NCBI GenBank assembly: GCA_017395215.1
Contig: JAFPVW010000059.1
Span: 1 to 32,380 of the forward strand
Origin: Prevotella sp.
GTDB lineage: Bacteria > Bacteroidota > Bacteroidia > Bacteroidales > Bacteroidaceae
Direction: 5' to 3'
Length of the DNA: 32,380 bases
Position 1 is the stretch's first letter. Every line of letters starts with the position of its first letter. Below, piece by piece: positions 1 to 8,196 of the stretch. The translations under genes and the position numbers were made by a program. Under the pieces are notes generated by a model. It was not told the origin of the DNA and ran no database searches. It saw nothing but the letters and a program-made list of their open reading frames with translations.

Positions 1-1155
1 GTCAGCGACATCAAGAACCACGACGCCCGCACCGAGGGCATGTCTTACGGCCTGATGGTTGCCGTGCAGTTCGGTGAGAAGGACATCTTCGACCGCCTCT
101 GGCGCTGGAGCCGCAAGTATATGCAATATCAAAGCGGAACGCGCGAGGGCTACTTCGCCTGGAGCTGTCGCACCGACGGCACGCAGAACTCGGCTGGCGC
201 AGCCAGCGACGGCGAGCTCTACTTCATCACCGCCCTCATCTTCGCCTCCAACCGCTGGGGCGACAACACCGGCATCAACTACAAGGCCGAGGCACAGCGC
301 ATCATGAATGCCATACAGCCCAAGGAGTATACGCCCGAGCCCCGTCAGGGCTTCGGCGGCTTTGGTGGCTTCGGTGGCGGCCAGCAGCAACAGGGACCGC
401 AGAAGATGTACCTCATCGACCCCGAGACGCGCCTCATCACCTTCACCCCCGACGGCTTCGGCCAGCGCTTCACCGACCCCAGCTATCACATTCCCGCCTT
501 TTATGAGGTATGGGCCAAGTGGGGCGACGACGGGCGCGCCGACTTCTGGTACGACTGTGCCAAGAAGAGCCGCGAGTTCCTGCATAAGTGTACCAACGAG
601 AAGACGGGCCTCAATGGCGACCAGTGCCAGTTCGACGGCAGCGAGATGCAGGGCTTCCGCTTCCCCGGCCGGCCACAGGGTCAGCAACAGCAGCAGAACG
701 CTGCGCCTCCCCGCAACGGCAACAACAACTTCCGCTACGACTCCTGGCGCGTGCCCATGAACATCACCCTCGACTATGAGTGGAGCTGTGCCGACGGCGA
801 GTGGCAGCGCCAGTATGGCGAGAAGATTCAGAACTTCTTCTACGCCCAGGGCGTCGACAAGTTCCTCGACCAGTACCGCCCCGACGGCACGGTGCCCGAG
901 GGTAACGAGATTCTCGGTGCCGGCGGCTTCCGCAAGCTGCGCCACAGCATAGGTCTCGTGGCCACGACGGCTGCCGCCTCGCTGCTGTGCAGCCACGACA
1001 AGAGCCGCGAGTTTGTCGACCACCTCTGGAACATGAAGCACGAGCCCTTCGACGACGGCTACTTCGACGCCTACTACGACGGTCTGCTGCGCCTCTTCGC
1101 CTTCATGCATCTCAGTGGCAACTACCGTGTGATATATCCTAAAACTAACCAATAA
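1..1155 (+). CDS. Glycoside hydrolase family 8 xylanase-type enzyme, 5'-truncated by window edge
   Basis: The frame is open from base 1, so the true start and any signal peptide lie outside the window. The visible 384 residues read as the catalytic alpha/alpha-barrel of GH8, closest in feel to reducing-end xylose-releasing exo-oligoxylanases, which trim xylo-oligosaccharides. DARTEGMSYG near the start carries the expected general-acid Glu, and the Asp of YDSWRVPMNI is the likely base. GYFAW and the C-terminal GGFRKLRHSIGLVAT are also family-like. Two low-complexity inserts rich in Gly/Phe/Gln and Gln/Asn/Pro (about 340-405 and 666-730) interrupt the domain and look like surface loops. The esterase gene starts 10 bp downstream, so the two are probably co-transcribed for xylan use. 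The family call is firm; the exact substrate is inference. Confidence 0.88.
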   Translation, partial: VSDIKNHDARTEGMSYGLMVAVQFGEKDIFDRLWRWSRKYMQYQSGTREGYFAWSCRTDGTQNSAGAASDGELYFITALIFASNRWGDNTGINYKAEAQRIMNAIQPKEYTPEPRQGFGGFGGFGGGQQQQGPQKMYLIDPETRLITFTPDGFGQRFTDPSYHIPAFYEVWAKWGDDGRADFWYDCAKKSREFLHKCTNEKTGLNGDQCQFDGSEMQGFRFPGRPQGQQQQQNAAPPRNGNNNFRYDSWRVPMNITLDYEWSCADGEWQRQYGEKIQNFFYAQGVDKFLDQYRPDGTVPEGNEILGAGGFRKLRHSIGLVATTAAASLLCSHDKSREFVDHLWNMKHEPFDDGYFDAYYDGLLRLFAFMHLSGNYRVIYPKTNQ

Positions 1156-1165
1156 TCAACCACAA

Positions 1166-2656
1166 ATGAAAAAGATTCTTGTTCTTTTGCCACTGTTGGC
1201 AATGATCTTCGGCTGCGCCAGCGAGCAGGGCGCCAGCCAGAGTCCTGTGCTGACCGTCGAGGGCGGGCAGATACAGGGCATCGAGACCGACATTCCGGGC
1301 GTCTTCGCCTACAAGGGCATTCCCTACGCTGCAGCCCCCATCGGCGACCTCCGCTGGAAGGAGCCGCAGCCCGTGCGCCCCTGGGACAGCATCCGCCAGT
1401 GCGACCGTTTCGGCCATCCCGGCTACCAGGCTGTCCACTATCCCGGCGGCTATGCTACGGAGTGGGGCTATGGTGACGAGGCACCCTACAGCGAGGACTG
1501 CCTCTACCTGAACGTCTACACCAACGCCCCCGGAAAAATTGACAAGAAACTGCCCGTAGCCCTGTGGATTCACGGTGGCGGCTACCGCGAGGGCTGGGGC
1601 TCGGAGCCTGAGTTCGACGGTCAGGAGTGGGCCGCCAAGGGTGTCGTCCTTGTCACCATCAACTACCGTCTCGGCATCTTCGGCTTCATGACCTATCCCG
1701 AGCTGTCGGCCGAGAGTCCCAACCACGTCAGCGGTAACTACGGCATTCTCGACCAGATTCAGTCGCTGAAGTGGGTGAAGGAGAACATCACCCAGTTTGG
1801 CGGCGATCCGAACAACGTCACCATCTTCGGACAGAGTGCCGGCGCTGGCAGCGTCCGCACGCTCTGTGAGTCGCCCCTGGCCCGCGGTCTGTTCAACAAG
1901 GCCATCATCATGAGCGGCGGCGGCATTAATGTGCCCGCCAAGGACGGCGAGGAGGCCAAGCCCGCCACGCCGATAAACCGCTTCTTCACCTACAACCCCA
2001 CGCTGCAGGAGAGCGAGGCCGAGACCAAGAAGGTGATGGACTGGGCCGGACTGACCGACCTCAGCAAGCTGCGCGCCGCCTCGACCGAGATTCTCTACAC
2101 CATTCCCCAGCTGTATAATATGGTGACGGGGAACGACGTGTTCCTGATGCAGCGCCCCATTGTCGACGGCTACGTCTCGCTGAAGTCGTTCGACGAGGCC
2201 ACCCGTGCCGGCTCCATTGCCGACGTACCTTATATGATAGGCTACACGCTGAACGACATGGGCTCGATGTCGGCAGGCATTGCCGAGTTCTGCAAGGTAC
2301 GCCAACAACAGCAGGGCAAGGCCTGGGCCTACGAGTTTGCGCGACCCCTGCCCGACGACGGCAGCCATCCCGAGGTGACCGCCCGACTGAAGGGCGCCTT
2401 CCACTCGAGCGACCTCTGGTTTGTCTTCAAGAGTCTGAAGCACTGCTGGCGCCCCTGGACGCAGGGCGACTGGGACCTCGCTGAGAAGATGCTCACCGCC
2501 TGGACCAACTTCGCCAAGTACAGCGACCCCAACGGCAAGGACACCGACTCCCTGGGCTGGACTCCCTGCACGGAGGAGGCTCCGCAGTTCATGCTCTTCA
2601 AGCTCGACGACAAGGATGCCGAGGCATCGGCCATGGGCGACCCCATCATCCCTTAG
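1166..2656 (+). CDS. Type-B carboxylesterase lipoprotein (probable xylan side-chain esterase)
   Basis: This 496-residue alpha/beta-hydrolase belongs to the carboxylesterase type B family. The N-terminus is a lipoprotein signal with a lipobox ending at Cys17 (MIFGC), so the enzyme is likely anchored in an envelope membrane. The oxyanion motif HGGG lies at 136-139, the nucleophile Ser224 in FGQSAGAGS, a candidate acid Asp364 in GYTLNDMGS and the catalytic His413 in GAFHSSDLW. NYRLGIFGF and SEDCLYLNVY are family signatures. It lies 10 bp behind the GH8 gene, which suggests removal of acetyl or feruloyl groups from xylan; that substrate is inferred from context only. No obvious terminator follows. 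A long open frame on the opposite strand is a coding shadow. Confidence 0.9.
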   Translation: MKKILVLLPLLAMIFGCASEQGASQSPVLTVEGGQIQGIETDIPGVFAYKGIPYAAAPIGDLRWKEPQPVRPWDSIRQCDRFGHPGYQAVHYPGGYATEWGYGDEAPYSEDCLYLNVYTNAPGKIDKKLPVALWIHGGGYREGWGSEPEFDGQEWAAKGVVLVTINYRLGIFGFMTYPELSAESPNHVSGNYGILDQIQSLKWVKENITQFGGDPNNVTIFGQSAGAGSVRTLCESPLARGLFNKAIIMSGGGINVPAKDGEEAKPATPINRFFTYNPTLQESEAETKKVMDWAGLTDLSKLRAASTEILYTIPQLYNMVTGNDVFLMQRPIVDGYVSLKSFDEATRAGSIADVPYMIGYTLNDMGSMSAGIAEFCKVRQQQQGKAWAYEFARPLPDDGSHPEVTARLKGAFHSSDLWFVFKSLKHCWRPWTQGDWDLAEKMLTAWTNFAKYSDPNGKDTDSLGWTPCTEEAPQFMLFKLDDKDAEASAMGDPIIP

Positions 2657-2710
2657 GCTGAGCACGCCGCTTTCGTAGCATTCTTCAGTCCCTCTATCAC
2701 CACACACAGA

Positions 2711-3006
2711 ATCTGTTTTTTTATCCGTCACATCCGTCACTTGGCTGAATCGTTCTAATAGTCAGGTGTTTACGGAGTGACGGATAGTGGTGACGGGTGA
2801 CGGATGCCACTCTGGCATGTCTTCCTTCTGCGAGATACAGCAAGTCATGAGATTATTCACGGCCAGTGAATCTTTGTTCACGGCTGGTGAACAGTCGTGC
2901 GGCCACTGCAAAGAGGTATCCGTCACCCATCACTCTATCCATCACCACCGTAAGCAGCAGACTGTCAGCAGGTTATCACAAGGTGACGGATGTGACGGAT
3001 AAAAAG
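2711..3006. repeat. Nested inverted-repeat element built from the 9-mer GTGACGGAT
   Basis: This fills the 356-bp gap between the esterase and the PD-(D/E)XK gene. Two tandem copies of ATCCGTCAC (2723-2740) at the left end face two tandem GTGACGGAT copies (2983-3000) at the right end. The inner arms repeat the motif at 2777-2785, 2797-2805 and inverted at 2918-2926. The two ends align as imperfect inverted repeats over roughly 95 bp. The centre holds two small dyads, TTCACggccaGTGAA (2856-2870) and TTCACggctgGTGAA (2877-2891). No protein-coding frame is convincing. It could be a MITE-like element or a structured regulatory or replication site; its proximity to the nuclease gene may be meaningful. 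Confidence 0.75.
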
Positions 3007-3012
3007 ATTACT

Positions 3013-3960
3013 TTACTCCAATTCCCTCAACACCTTTTCCAGGTCAATGCCTAAGCTGGTGGCAATGGCCTCTGGCTCCATCTTCGCTTTCAGGAGCATC
3101 CTGATGGAGTTGCGCATTAGTTCCTGCAGTTGCACATCCTTCTCTGCCAACTGCACATTCTTCTCTGCCAGCTGCACACTCTGCTCCGCCAATTGGCGGT
3201 CGCGCATCATAATCTCAGTGTCGCGCTTCTCGATGATGGAGAAGTACTCGTCCTCCACGTTCATGTCCTGGCGCACGTTGGCGTCGGTGGCGGCCATCAG
3301 CAGCCGGTGTATGATGTGCTCCATCTCGGCATCGCCGGCATAGATGCTGTCGTCGATGTGCAGCACCTGCTGGTTGTCCTTGCTCTTGTAAGTCTGGTCG
3401 AAGATGCTCAGCACCTTGTCCAAGCGGGTGTTCACCTGACCGTGCAGGCGGGGAATCTGCACGATGATGCTGTTGTGCGTCAGGCTGTCCACGAACGGGT
3501 CGGGCAGTCCTTTCGTCACGCGCCGTCCCTCGTAGTCGTAAGTCTCGTGCTGCACGTAGAGCACTGGCTCCTCGATGTCACCCACATTGTGACCGAGCAG
3601 ATAGATGGCCACCAAGGGTAGGGCATGGGTGTCCCGGCCTTCGCCCACCACATTCGCCGGGTTCTGGTATTGAACGCCCAAGTACTGGCGGAAGCGCAGC
3701 GTCTCCGTGGGCAGCCACGTCTTCTGCAGTTCCACCAGTATCAGCTGCTCTGACCCGTCGGCATGTCGGACGGTGGCTCCAAAGTCGATGCGGAACACCG
3801 AGAGCGTGTCGCGCTTGACATTGGCATACTCGTGGGGTCGTACCTTCACATACACCACATCCATCTTCAGCAGGGCCGACAGGATGGTACGTGCTATGCG
3901 CTCGTCTTCCATCAGGTATTTGAAGACGATGTCATAGATGGGGTTTGCTACTGTTACCAT
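3013..3960 (-). CDS. PD-(D/E)XK nuclease family transposase-like protein (Rpn/PDDEXK_2 type)
   Basis: This 315-residue protein has the features of the PD-(D/E)XK family annotated as putative transposase or Rpn-like recombination-promoting nuclease. NPIYDIVFKYLMED opens the domain, Asp59 lies in FRIDFGATV, and Glu77-x-Gln79 in LILVELQK completes the motif. FRQYLGVQYQ follows as usual. A middle region is followed by a coiled-coil tract of near-heptad repeats (VQLAEKNVQLAEKDVQLQEL) and a C-terminal segment (LGIDLEKVLRELE). A clean promoter precedes it. The 3' end abuts an inverted-repeat element, and a deleted copy of this 3' end lies at 8505-8596. These genes are multicopy in Bacteroidales. Real mobility of this copy cannot be judged from sequence. 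Confidence 0.85.
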   Translation of the reverse strand: MVTVANPIYDIVFKYLMEDERIARTILSALLKMDVVYVKVRPHEYANVKRDTLSVFRIDFGATVRHADGSEQLILVELQKTWLPTETLRFRQYLGVQYQNPANVVGEGRDTHALPLVAIYLLGHNVGDIEEPVLYVQHETYDYEGRRVTKGLPDPFVDSLTHNSIIVQIPRLHGQVNTRLDKVLSIFDQTYKSKDNQQVLHIDDSIYAGDAEMEHIIHRLLMAATDANVRQDMNVEDEYFSIIEKRDTEIMMRDRQLAEQSVQLAEKNVQLAEKDVQLQELMRNSIRMLLKAKMEPEAIATSLGIDLEKVLRELE

Positions 3961-3981
3961 GGCCTTTTGTAATTACGCCCG

Positions 3982-4013
3982 CAAAGTTACGAAGAAAAAA
4001 CTGAAGCGCCAAA
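3982..4013 (-). promoter_or_regulatory. Bacteroidetes promoter for the PD-(D/E)XK gene
   Basis: On the minus strand, TTTG (4010-4013) is followed after exactly 20 bases by TAACTTTG (3982-3989), a full match to the Bacteroidetes primary-sigma consensus. The start codon is about 20 bases downstream. A 7-bp dyad (4007-4022) overlaps the upstream box. Confidence 0.8.
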
Positions 4014-4022
4014 TTTTTGGCG
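4007..4022. promoter_or_regulatory. Dyad CGCCAAA-TT-TTTGGCG overlapping the -33 box
   Basis: This is a perfect 7-bp inverted repeat with a 2-base centre whose left arm contains the TTTG element (as CAAA) of the PD-(D/E)XK promoter. Such a site could be an operator for a dimeric repressor. No cognate regulator is evident. Confidence 0.4.
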
Positions 4023-4023
4023 G

Positions 4024-4066
4024 AAAATAAAAACAGACAGGTGCGCGTCCGTGGACAGCGCACCTG
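4024..4066 (-). terminator. Intrinsic terminator of the small-peptide / large secreted protein unit
   Basis: A perfect 9-bp stem, CAGGTGCGC (4038-4046) with GCGCACCTG (4058-4066), has an 11-base loop. Read on the minus strand it is followed by a T-rich run (GTTTTTATTTT). It lies about 50 bp beyond the small-peptide stop codon and so ends that transcript. Confidence 0.8.
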
Positions 4067-4116
4067 CAAGTTATGTTGATGGCCTGGCTTTAAGGCACAA
4101 GCCACCGTTGTACGGA

Positions 4117-4290
4117 TCAGTCTTCGTTGAACAGGAAGAACGAGCGTGAGTCAGTGGCACCACCGGGGAATTCACCCCCGGTCGTAACGCCTTCAAGCCC
4201 TTCAATTTCTGTTATTGAGGCTTGGAGCAGTGACTCAATTACCACGTCCATCACCTCGACGTCTGGCTTCAAATATTTCTTCATAGTCAT
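4117..4290 (-). CDS. Small peptide (57 aa) with Lys/Tyr-x2-Pro leader, function unknown
   Basis: This short gene begins MTMKKYLKPDVEVMDVV and ends FFLFNED. The third-codon Met (4284) is an alternative start. It lies 33 bp downstream of the stop of the 1,220-residue secreted protein on the same strand and is followed by a strong terminator, which supports co-transcription. The plan is a Lys-rich start, Tyr-x2-Pro-x2-Glu, then Leu-Leu and a Ser (SLLQAS), then an acidic Gly-rich tail with aromatic residues. A second peptide at 20577-20732 has the same plan. From memory, similar short proteins are common in Prevotella and Bacteroides and are labelled hypothetical. It has no hydrophobic signal peptide and no maturation enzyme nearby. 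The opposite-strand frame here is judged a shadow. Confidence 0.7.
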   Translation of the reverse strand: MTMKKYLKPDVEVMDVVIESLLQASITEIEGLEGVTTGGEFPGGATDSRSFFLFNED

Positions 4291-4323
4291 TTTCTGTTTT
4301 TTATTGATAAAACCAATTCAATT

Positions 4324-7300
4324 TTACTTCACGATGACGGCCTTGCCGTTCACCACGTAGATACCCTTCTTGGCGGTCTTCACGCGCTGGCCGTTCAGGT
4401 TGTAGATCTCGCCACTCATAGCCTTCTCTGTAGCAATGCCCTCGATGGCCGTAGCCTCGCCGTCGACGGTGAAGGTCAGTTCGCGAGCAGCACCTGCAGT
4501 CTCTGCCAGCTGGATGTAAGCACGATAAGGATTGACAGTAGCTTTATTGGCACCCACTTTGTAGATTGTGTTGTCGCTCAGCACGTAGTTAATAGCAGTG
4601 TTGTCAACCTCGGTAGAAGCATAAACACCCTTCAGCGAAGCACCAGTGACAGTAGCATCGGTAGCAGCAGCAGCTTTTACTTCAACATCGCTTAGCGTGA
4701 TGGCACCGTCGTTCTTCAGCAGGAACGGTACGTTGGCGGTGCTGGTGGTAGCCGACTCAAAGGCCAATGTGCCGCTGGCAGCCTCATAACTCTTCAACAC
4801 AGCAATGTAGCTGGCACCACTTACAGCGAACGGATAGACAGCGGTAGACCACTTGTCAGAACTGAACTCACGGCTAATCTTCACAGAAGGATAGGTGCCG
4901 GGAGCATAGTTGGGTACAGAGCCGTCGGCAAATTCAAGAGATTCAGCCTTTCTCAGTACGATGTCCGTGAATGTAGAGTTGCCACTTGGTATCATGTTAA
5001 GCACTGCATCGACTGCTTCATTCGTTACAAAGATTATCTTGTAGGTGTTCCAACAGTTAGCTTTCTGAGGACCAAATTCAGACTTACCACATGCTTGCTG
5101 AGACAGAACATCTCCATTAGCACTTGTGATTTTTACGCCAAAACCGTTATTAGCACCGTTCCAACCTGCATGTTTAAAGCTGAGTTCGTATATAGTATGG
5201 GCTGCTAATGGCATTGTATATCCTACTTGGTTACCATACTGGAAAGTACCACTCCATGTGAAAGCAGCTTTGTTGCCAGTTGTCTCAGAGAGTGCGGGGA
5301 ATTCACCGTTAACACCATTTTCAATTACCTGACGGAAGCTTCCACTTGGTGTCCATCCCGGAATATCAAGATTAGAGCCAGATGTAGTATTTGCCGTGGA
5401 GTTGGCAAAATTGCCATTATATACAGCATTCATTGCCTCTGTGTTAGGTGTCCAACTAATAGCATTCAATGAATTTATAGCAGCATCAACAACGCTCTTG
5501 AAGGCGCCCTCGACATTGGCAACCTTAGCAGCAGCTATAGCTTGACAAGCTTCAATATTATTATAGGGGGCATATTCGCCTTCTTCGAAGCCAAGTTTAG
5601 CTTCTGCAGCAGCAATAGCATCGGCCAAGTTCTGCAAATCACTTTCTGAAGCCAGTGGGTCAGTTGCGTATTCGGTCATATACAGTTCAAAATTGTCATA
5701 GCAGAGCCACTTGCCATCCGAACAATCGCCCTTCAATCCAATCTTCAAAGTGTGGTCTGTAACGGTCACGCTGAGGGTGTTTACATATTCACCCTTGGTG
5801 AATGCAGCAGCGGCAGCACTCTGCGAGCTAATGCCATCAGGCTTTGCCAAAACGCCTATTTCCACACTATTAGCATAGAGTTTCACGTCTGTACCCGAAG
5901 AAAAGCCCTGCATCTTCAGCGTATAAGTACCATTGGGCAAATTCTCAATTGTTTGGTAAACGTTAACAGTTCCATTCCAAACCTGAGCATTGTAATTGCC
6001 TTTTTCTTGGTTCTTGTCATCACCATAGGCAATATTAGTCCAGCCTGATTTGTTGTAACTTACTCTCAGATTACGGCTAATATTGGCCTCTTTAATATAA
6101 TAGGTGGCATCGGCAGGATTCTCTTCAGTAGCAGCTTCCAGCATGTTGTCACGATCTGTCTTGGAAAGGAAATACCACTGAGCAAACGTGCTATTAGCAT
6201 TGGCAGCATTGCTTTCTACTTTGGTGTTACCAGCCAAAGCTGTTACGAAAGCATTTTCTCCAGTTGAAATGCTATACTTCCCATCACCCAAAGCAACAAT
6301 ATCCAACTTTGTAGAAGGCTGGTCTACATAGCTACCATTAAAGAAATGGTCTGTGCTGTTATTATAAGTGTGAGAATCGAGTGTGTATTTACCGTCGGCA
6401 ACTGCCACGGTAAAAGGAATACCATGGTTAATGATGGAAGCATGTGTGCCCCAGTCATTGGCACCACCAAGGAACTTTCCAGTAGCAGCATTCATAATAT
6501 AGAAATCACCTGCAGCAATCTCGCTGTAGAATGAAGGAGCAGATGCACTGGCAACGTTTACCGTACAAGATGCAGAAACGTCCGAGCCATCGTTGGCTGT
6601 TGCTGTGATGGTAGCACTTCCTTCACCAATTGCTGATACAATGCCAGCTGCTGTGACAGTTGCAACAGTTTCGTCTGAAGAAGACCATGTGAAGGTCTTG
6701 TCATCGGCGTTATCGGGAGTGACGGTGGCGGTGAGCGTCAGAGCATCACCCGTTGTCAGATCAGCTGAAGTCTGGTTCAGCTCAATGTCAGAGACTTTGA
6801 CACCAGCATATTCTGCAATGGTAACGTTCTTAATGGCCATCCAGTTGAAGGTGGCATCGTTTGCACTTTCAATACCAATCTCAAGAACGCCGTTAGCATC
6901 AACTTCAGCAGCCAGGTTCATTGTACCTGCTATACCGTTAGTGCATGCTGAGCCATTGGCAGCGATATCCTTGGTCTCACTGTTCACGTAGAACGTAGCA
7001 CCAGAAACGGCGGCACCACTCTCGTTAAGTACGCGGACAAGTGCAGATACGGAATACTTCTCGCCAGGGTTCAGACCCTCAAGGCGATAATAAAGCTTAC
7101 CAGCGCCAAGAGGAGTACCACTCTCTACCCAATCCTGAATGAACGGTTTGGTCATTTTTGAACCGTCTGTATCACCTTCAGTTGACCATGTGTTGCAGGC
7201 AAGTGCACCTTTTTCTGTTGAAACAGCCCAACCGAAATCTTTATCAGTAGATATTTGTCCTGTAGCGATAATCGCATAGTTATCAATAGAGGTGCGAGCC

Positions 7301-7986
7301 TTTGCAAATGCCGCTAATGCTGCAGTATAATTATCTAATGTTGCATTACTTTCAAAAGTGCTGACAGCATTATTAAGTTCTGTTTCAACGGAAGAGGACA
7401 TATTACCTGTCGGCTTCTTGGCAAGCAACTTCTGGACAATAGCATCGGGAATTGTCCCGCCACTTCCTAAATTGAGCAAGAGTTTGAAGTTGTCAGTTTT
7501 AAACCAAAAAGCATCATCATAAGAGTCTGCGCTATTGCTATTACGAACACCAATAGTCACATTCTTTGCTTCTGTCAGACTGAATGTTGTGCTAACTGAA
7601 ATAAATGTATTTTCTACCGTTGGGTTTACTGTGCTTTTGCTTATTTCTTCTTCCCCAGAACTTACATATAAGGTAAAATTACCTCCCGTAGAAGCAGCTA
7701 ATGCTGATAATGTGTAATCTCCAGACGGTAAATTCTCAATGGTTTGGTAGATTGGGTATCCATGCCACCACGTATTAAATAAGAATTTCCCATCCTTTCC
7801 CTCTGTCGCATGATCTCTTACCCAAGTGTCTTCTGCAGTTTGGGTAGTCCAACCAGTCCAGTCGCCAGTTTCAAACGATGGGTTTTGAATGTAGAGGTCT
7901 GTGATGTCTAACACATCATCAGCCCACGTCGTTGCGGATGCCCCCATCAAGGCGCACGCCGCGATTAAAAGTTTTAGTTTTCTCAT
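4324..7986 (-). CDS. Large secreted multidomain protein with Ig-like (BIG2) domain and type IX sorting tail
   Basis: This is a 1,220-residue protein with a signal peptide (LLIAACALMGASATTWA). In order it shows: a carbohydrate-binding-like beta domain (about 25-170, NPSFETGDWTGW, YQTIENLPSGDYTL); a helical FIVAR-like stretch (about 175-240); another beta domain (to about 395); a BIG2 Ig-like domain (about 396-478, VTPDNADDKTFTWSSSD); a ricin-like or trefoil-like segment (about 480-615); a second YQTIENLPNGTYTL domain (about 620-770); a helical region; a further binding-like domain; and a C-terminal type IX-style sorting signal (IYNLNGQRVKTAKKGIYVVN). No catalytic domain was recognised, so adhesion or glycan binding is the best guess. 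Base composition is clearly more A/T-rich than the flanking operons. A small-peptide gene follows 33 bp downstream. Confidence 0.85.
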   Translation of the reverse strand: MRKLKLLIAACALMGASATTWADDVLDITDLYIQNPSFETGDWTGWTTQTAEDTWVRDHATEGKDGKFLFNTWWHGYPIYQTIENLPSGDYTLSALAASTGGNFTLYVSSGEEEISKSTVNPTVENTFISVSTTFSLTEAKNVTIGVRNSNSADSYDDAFWFKTDNFKLLLNLGSGGTIPDAIVQKLLAKKPTGNMSSSVETELNNAVSTFESNATLDNYTAALAAFAKARTSIDNYAIIATGQISTDKDFGWAVSTEKGALACNTWSTEGDTDGSKMTKPFIQDWVESGTPLGAGKLYYRLEGLNPGEKYSVSALVRVLNESGAAVSGATFYVNSETKDIAANGSACTNGIAGTMNLAAEVDANGVLEIGIESANDATFNWMAIKNVTIAEYAGVKVSDIELNQTSADLTTGDALTLTATVTPDNADDKTFTWSSSDETVATVTAAGIVSAIGEGSATITATANDGSDVSASCTVNVASASAPSFYSEIAAGDFYIMNAATGKFLGGANDWGTHASIINHGIPFTVAVADGKYTLDSHTYNNSTDHFFNGSYVDQPSTKLDIVALGDGKYSISTGENAFVTALAGNTKVESNAANANSTFAQWYFLSKTDRDNMLEAATEENPADATYYIKEANISRNLRVSYNKSGWTNIAYGDDKNQEKGNYNAQVWNGTVNVYQTIENLPNGTYTLKMQGFSSGTDVKLYANSVEIGVLAKPDGISSQSAAAAAFTKGEYVNTLSVTVTDHTLKIGLKGDCSDGKWLCYDNFELYMTEYATDPLASESDLQNLADAIAAAEAKLGFEEGEYAPYNNIEACQAIAAAKVANVEGAFKSVVDAAINSLNAISWTPNTEAMNAVYNGNFANSTANTTSGSNLDIPGWTPSGSFRQVIENGVNGEFPALSETTGNKAAFTWSGTFQYGNQVGYTMPLAAHTIYELSFKHAGWNGANNGFGVKITSANGDVLSQQACGKSEFGPQKANCWNTYKIIFVTNEAVDAVLNMIPSGNSTFTDIVLRKAESLEFADGSVPNYAPGTYPSVKISREFSSDKWSTAVYPFAVSGASYIAVLKSYEAASGTLAFESATTSTANVPFLLKNDGAITLSDVEVKAAAATDATVTGASLKGVYASTEVDNTAINYVLSDNTIYKVGANKATVNPYRAYIQLAETAGAARELTFTVDGEATAIEGIATEKAMSGEIYNLNGQRVKTAKKGIYVVNGKAVIVK

Positions 7987-8008
7987 ACTTAAATGATTTT
8001 TGTTAGTA

Positions 8009-8026
8009 AATATTGTTAATTAAAAA
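8009..8026. repeat. Shared leader repeat, copy 1 (upstream of the large secreted protein)
   Basis: AATATTGTTAATTAAAAA is identical at 8480-8497, with weaker similarity on both sides. Each copy lies 20-45 bp upstream of a minus-strand start codon (7986 and 8457). The two genes therefore have a duplicated 5' leader, either an ancestral duplication or a common untranslated-region element. Confidence 0.6.
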
Positions 8027-8128
8027 AGATTTGTATCGGATTTCGTTATTTGTCAATCAGTATAAATGATTTCCTGTTAGTTGTTTATCTTACCACCCAG
8101 TTTTCGATTTTTGTATTAGGAAGCCTTC

Positions 8129-8194
8129 CTATGTGTACTTATTCTTAAGCATAAATATACAAATGTTCGTGTCAAGCAGATATTGATTTTTCAT
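8129..8194 (-). pseudogene. Truncated VapC-like PIN toxin, 21 codons left
   Basis: Two bases after the antitoxin stop, a new ATG opens MKNQYLLDTNICIFMLKNKY and then stops at TAG (8129-8131). LLDTNICIF is the characteristic N-terminus of VapC-family PIN ribonucleases and includes the first catalytic Asp. Full-length members run to about 130 residues. No continuation of the PIN fold is visible in any frame of the 140 bp that follow before the next gene. The toxin has therefore been deleted after its first strand and helix. The identification rests on a short but distinctive motif and on its position directly after a cognate-type antitoxin. Confidence 0.65.
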
Positions 8195-8196
8195 CT

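Noticed and set aside
1145-2740. Long open frame on the minus strand opposite the carboxylesterase
   Set aside because: It is antisense to a gene with a full catalytic set, and the translation has no recognisable motif. It follows from GC-rich third positions.
2711-3960. Complete insertion sequence comprising the inverted-repeat element and the PD-(D/E)XK gene
   Set aside because: Both arms of the inverted repeat lie on one side of the gene, and no matching end or target duplication is visible beyond its promoter.
4127-4360. 77-codon plus-strand frame over the small-peptide gene
   Set aside because: The minus-strand peptide has a coherent motif, tight spacing to the upstream gene and a terminator. 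The plus-strand frame has none and overlaps the end of the large protein.
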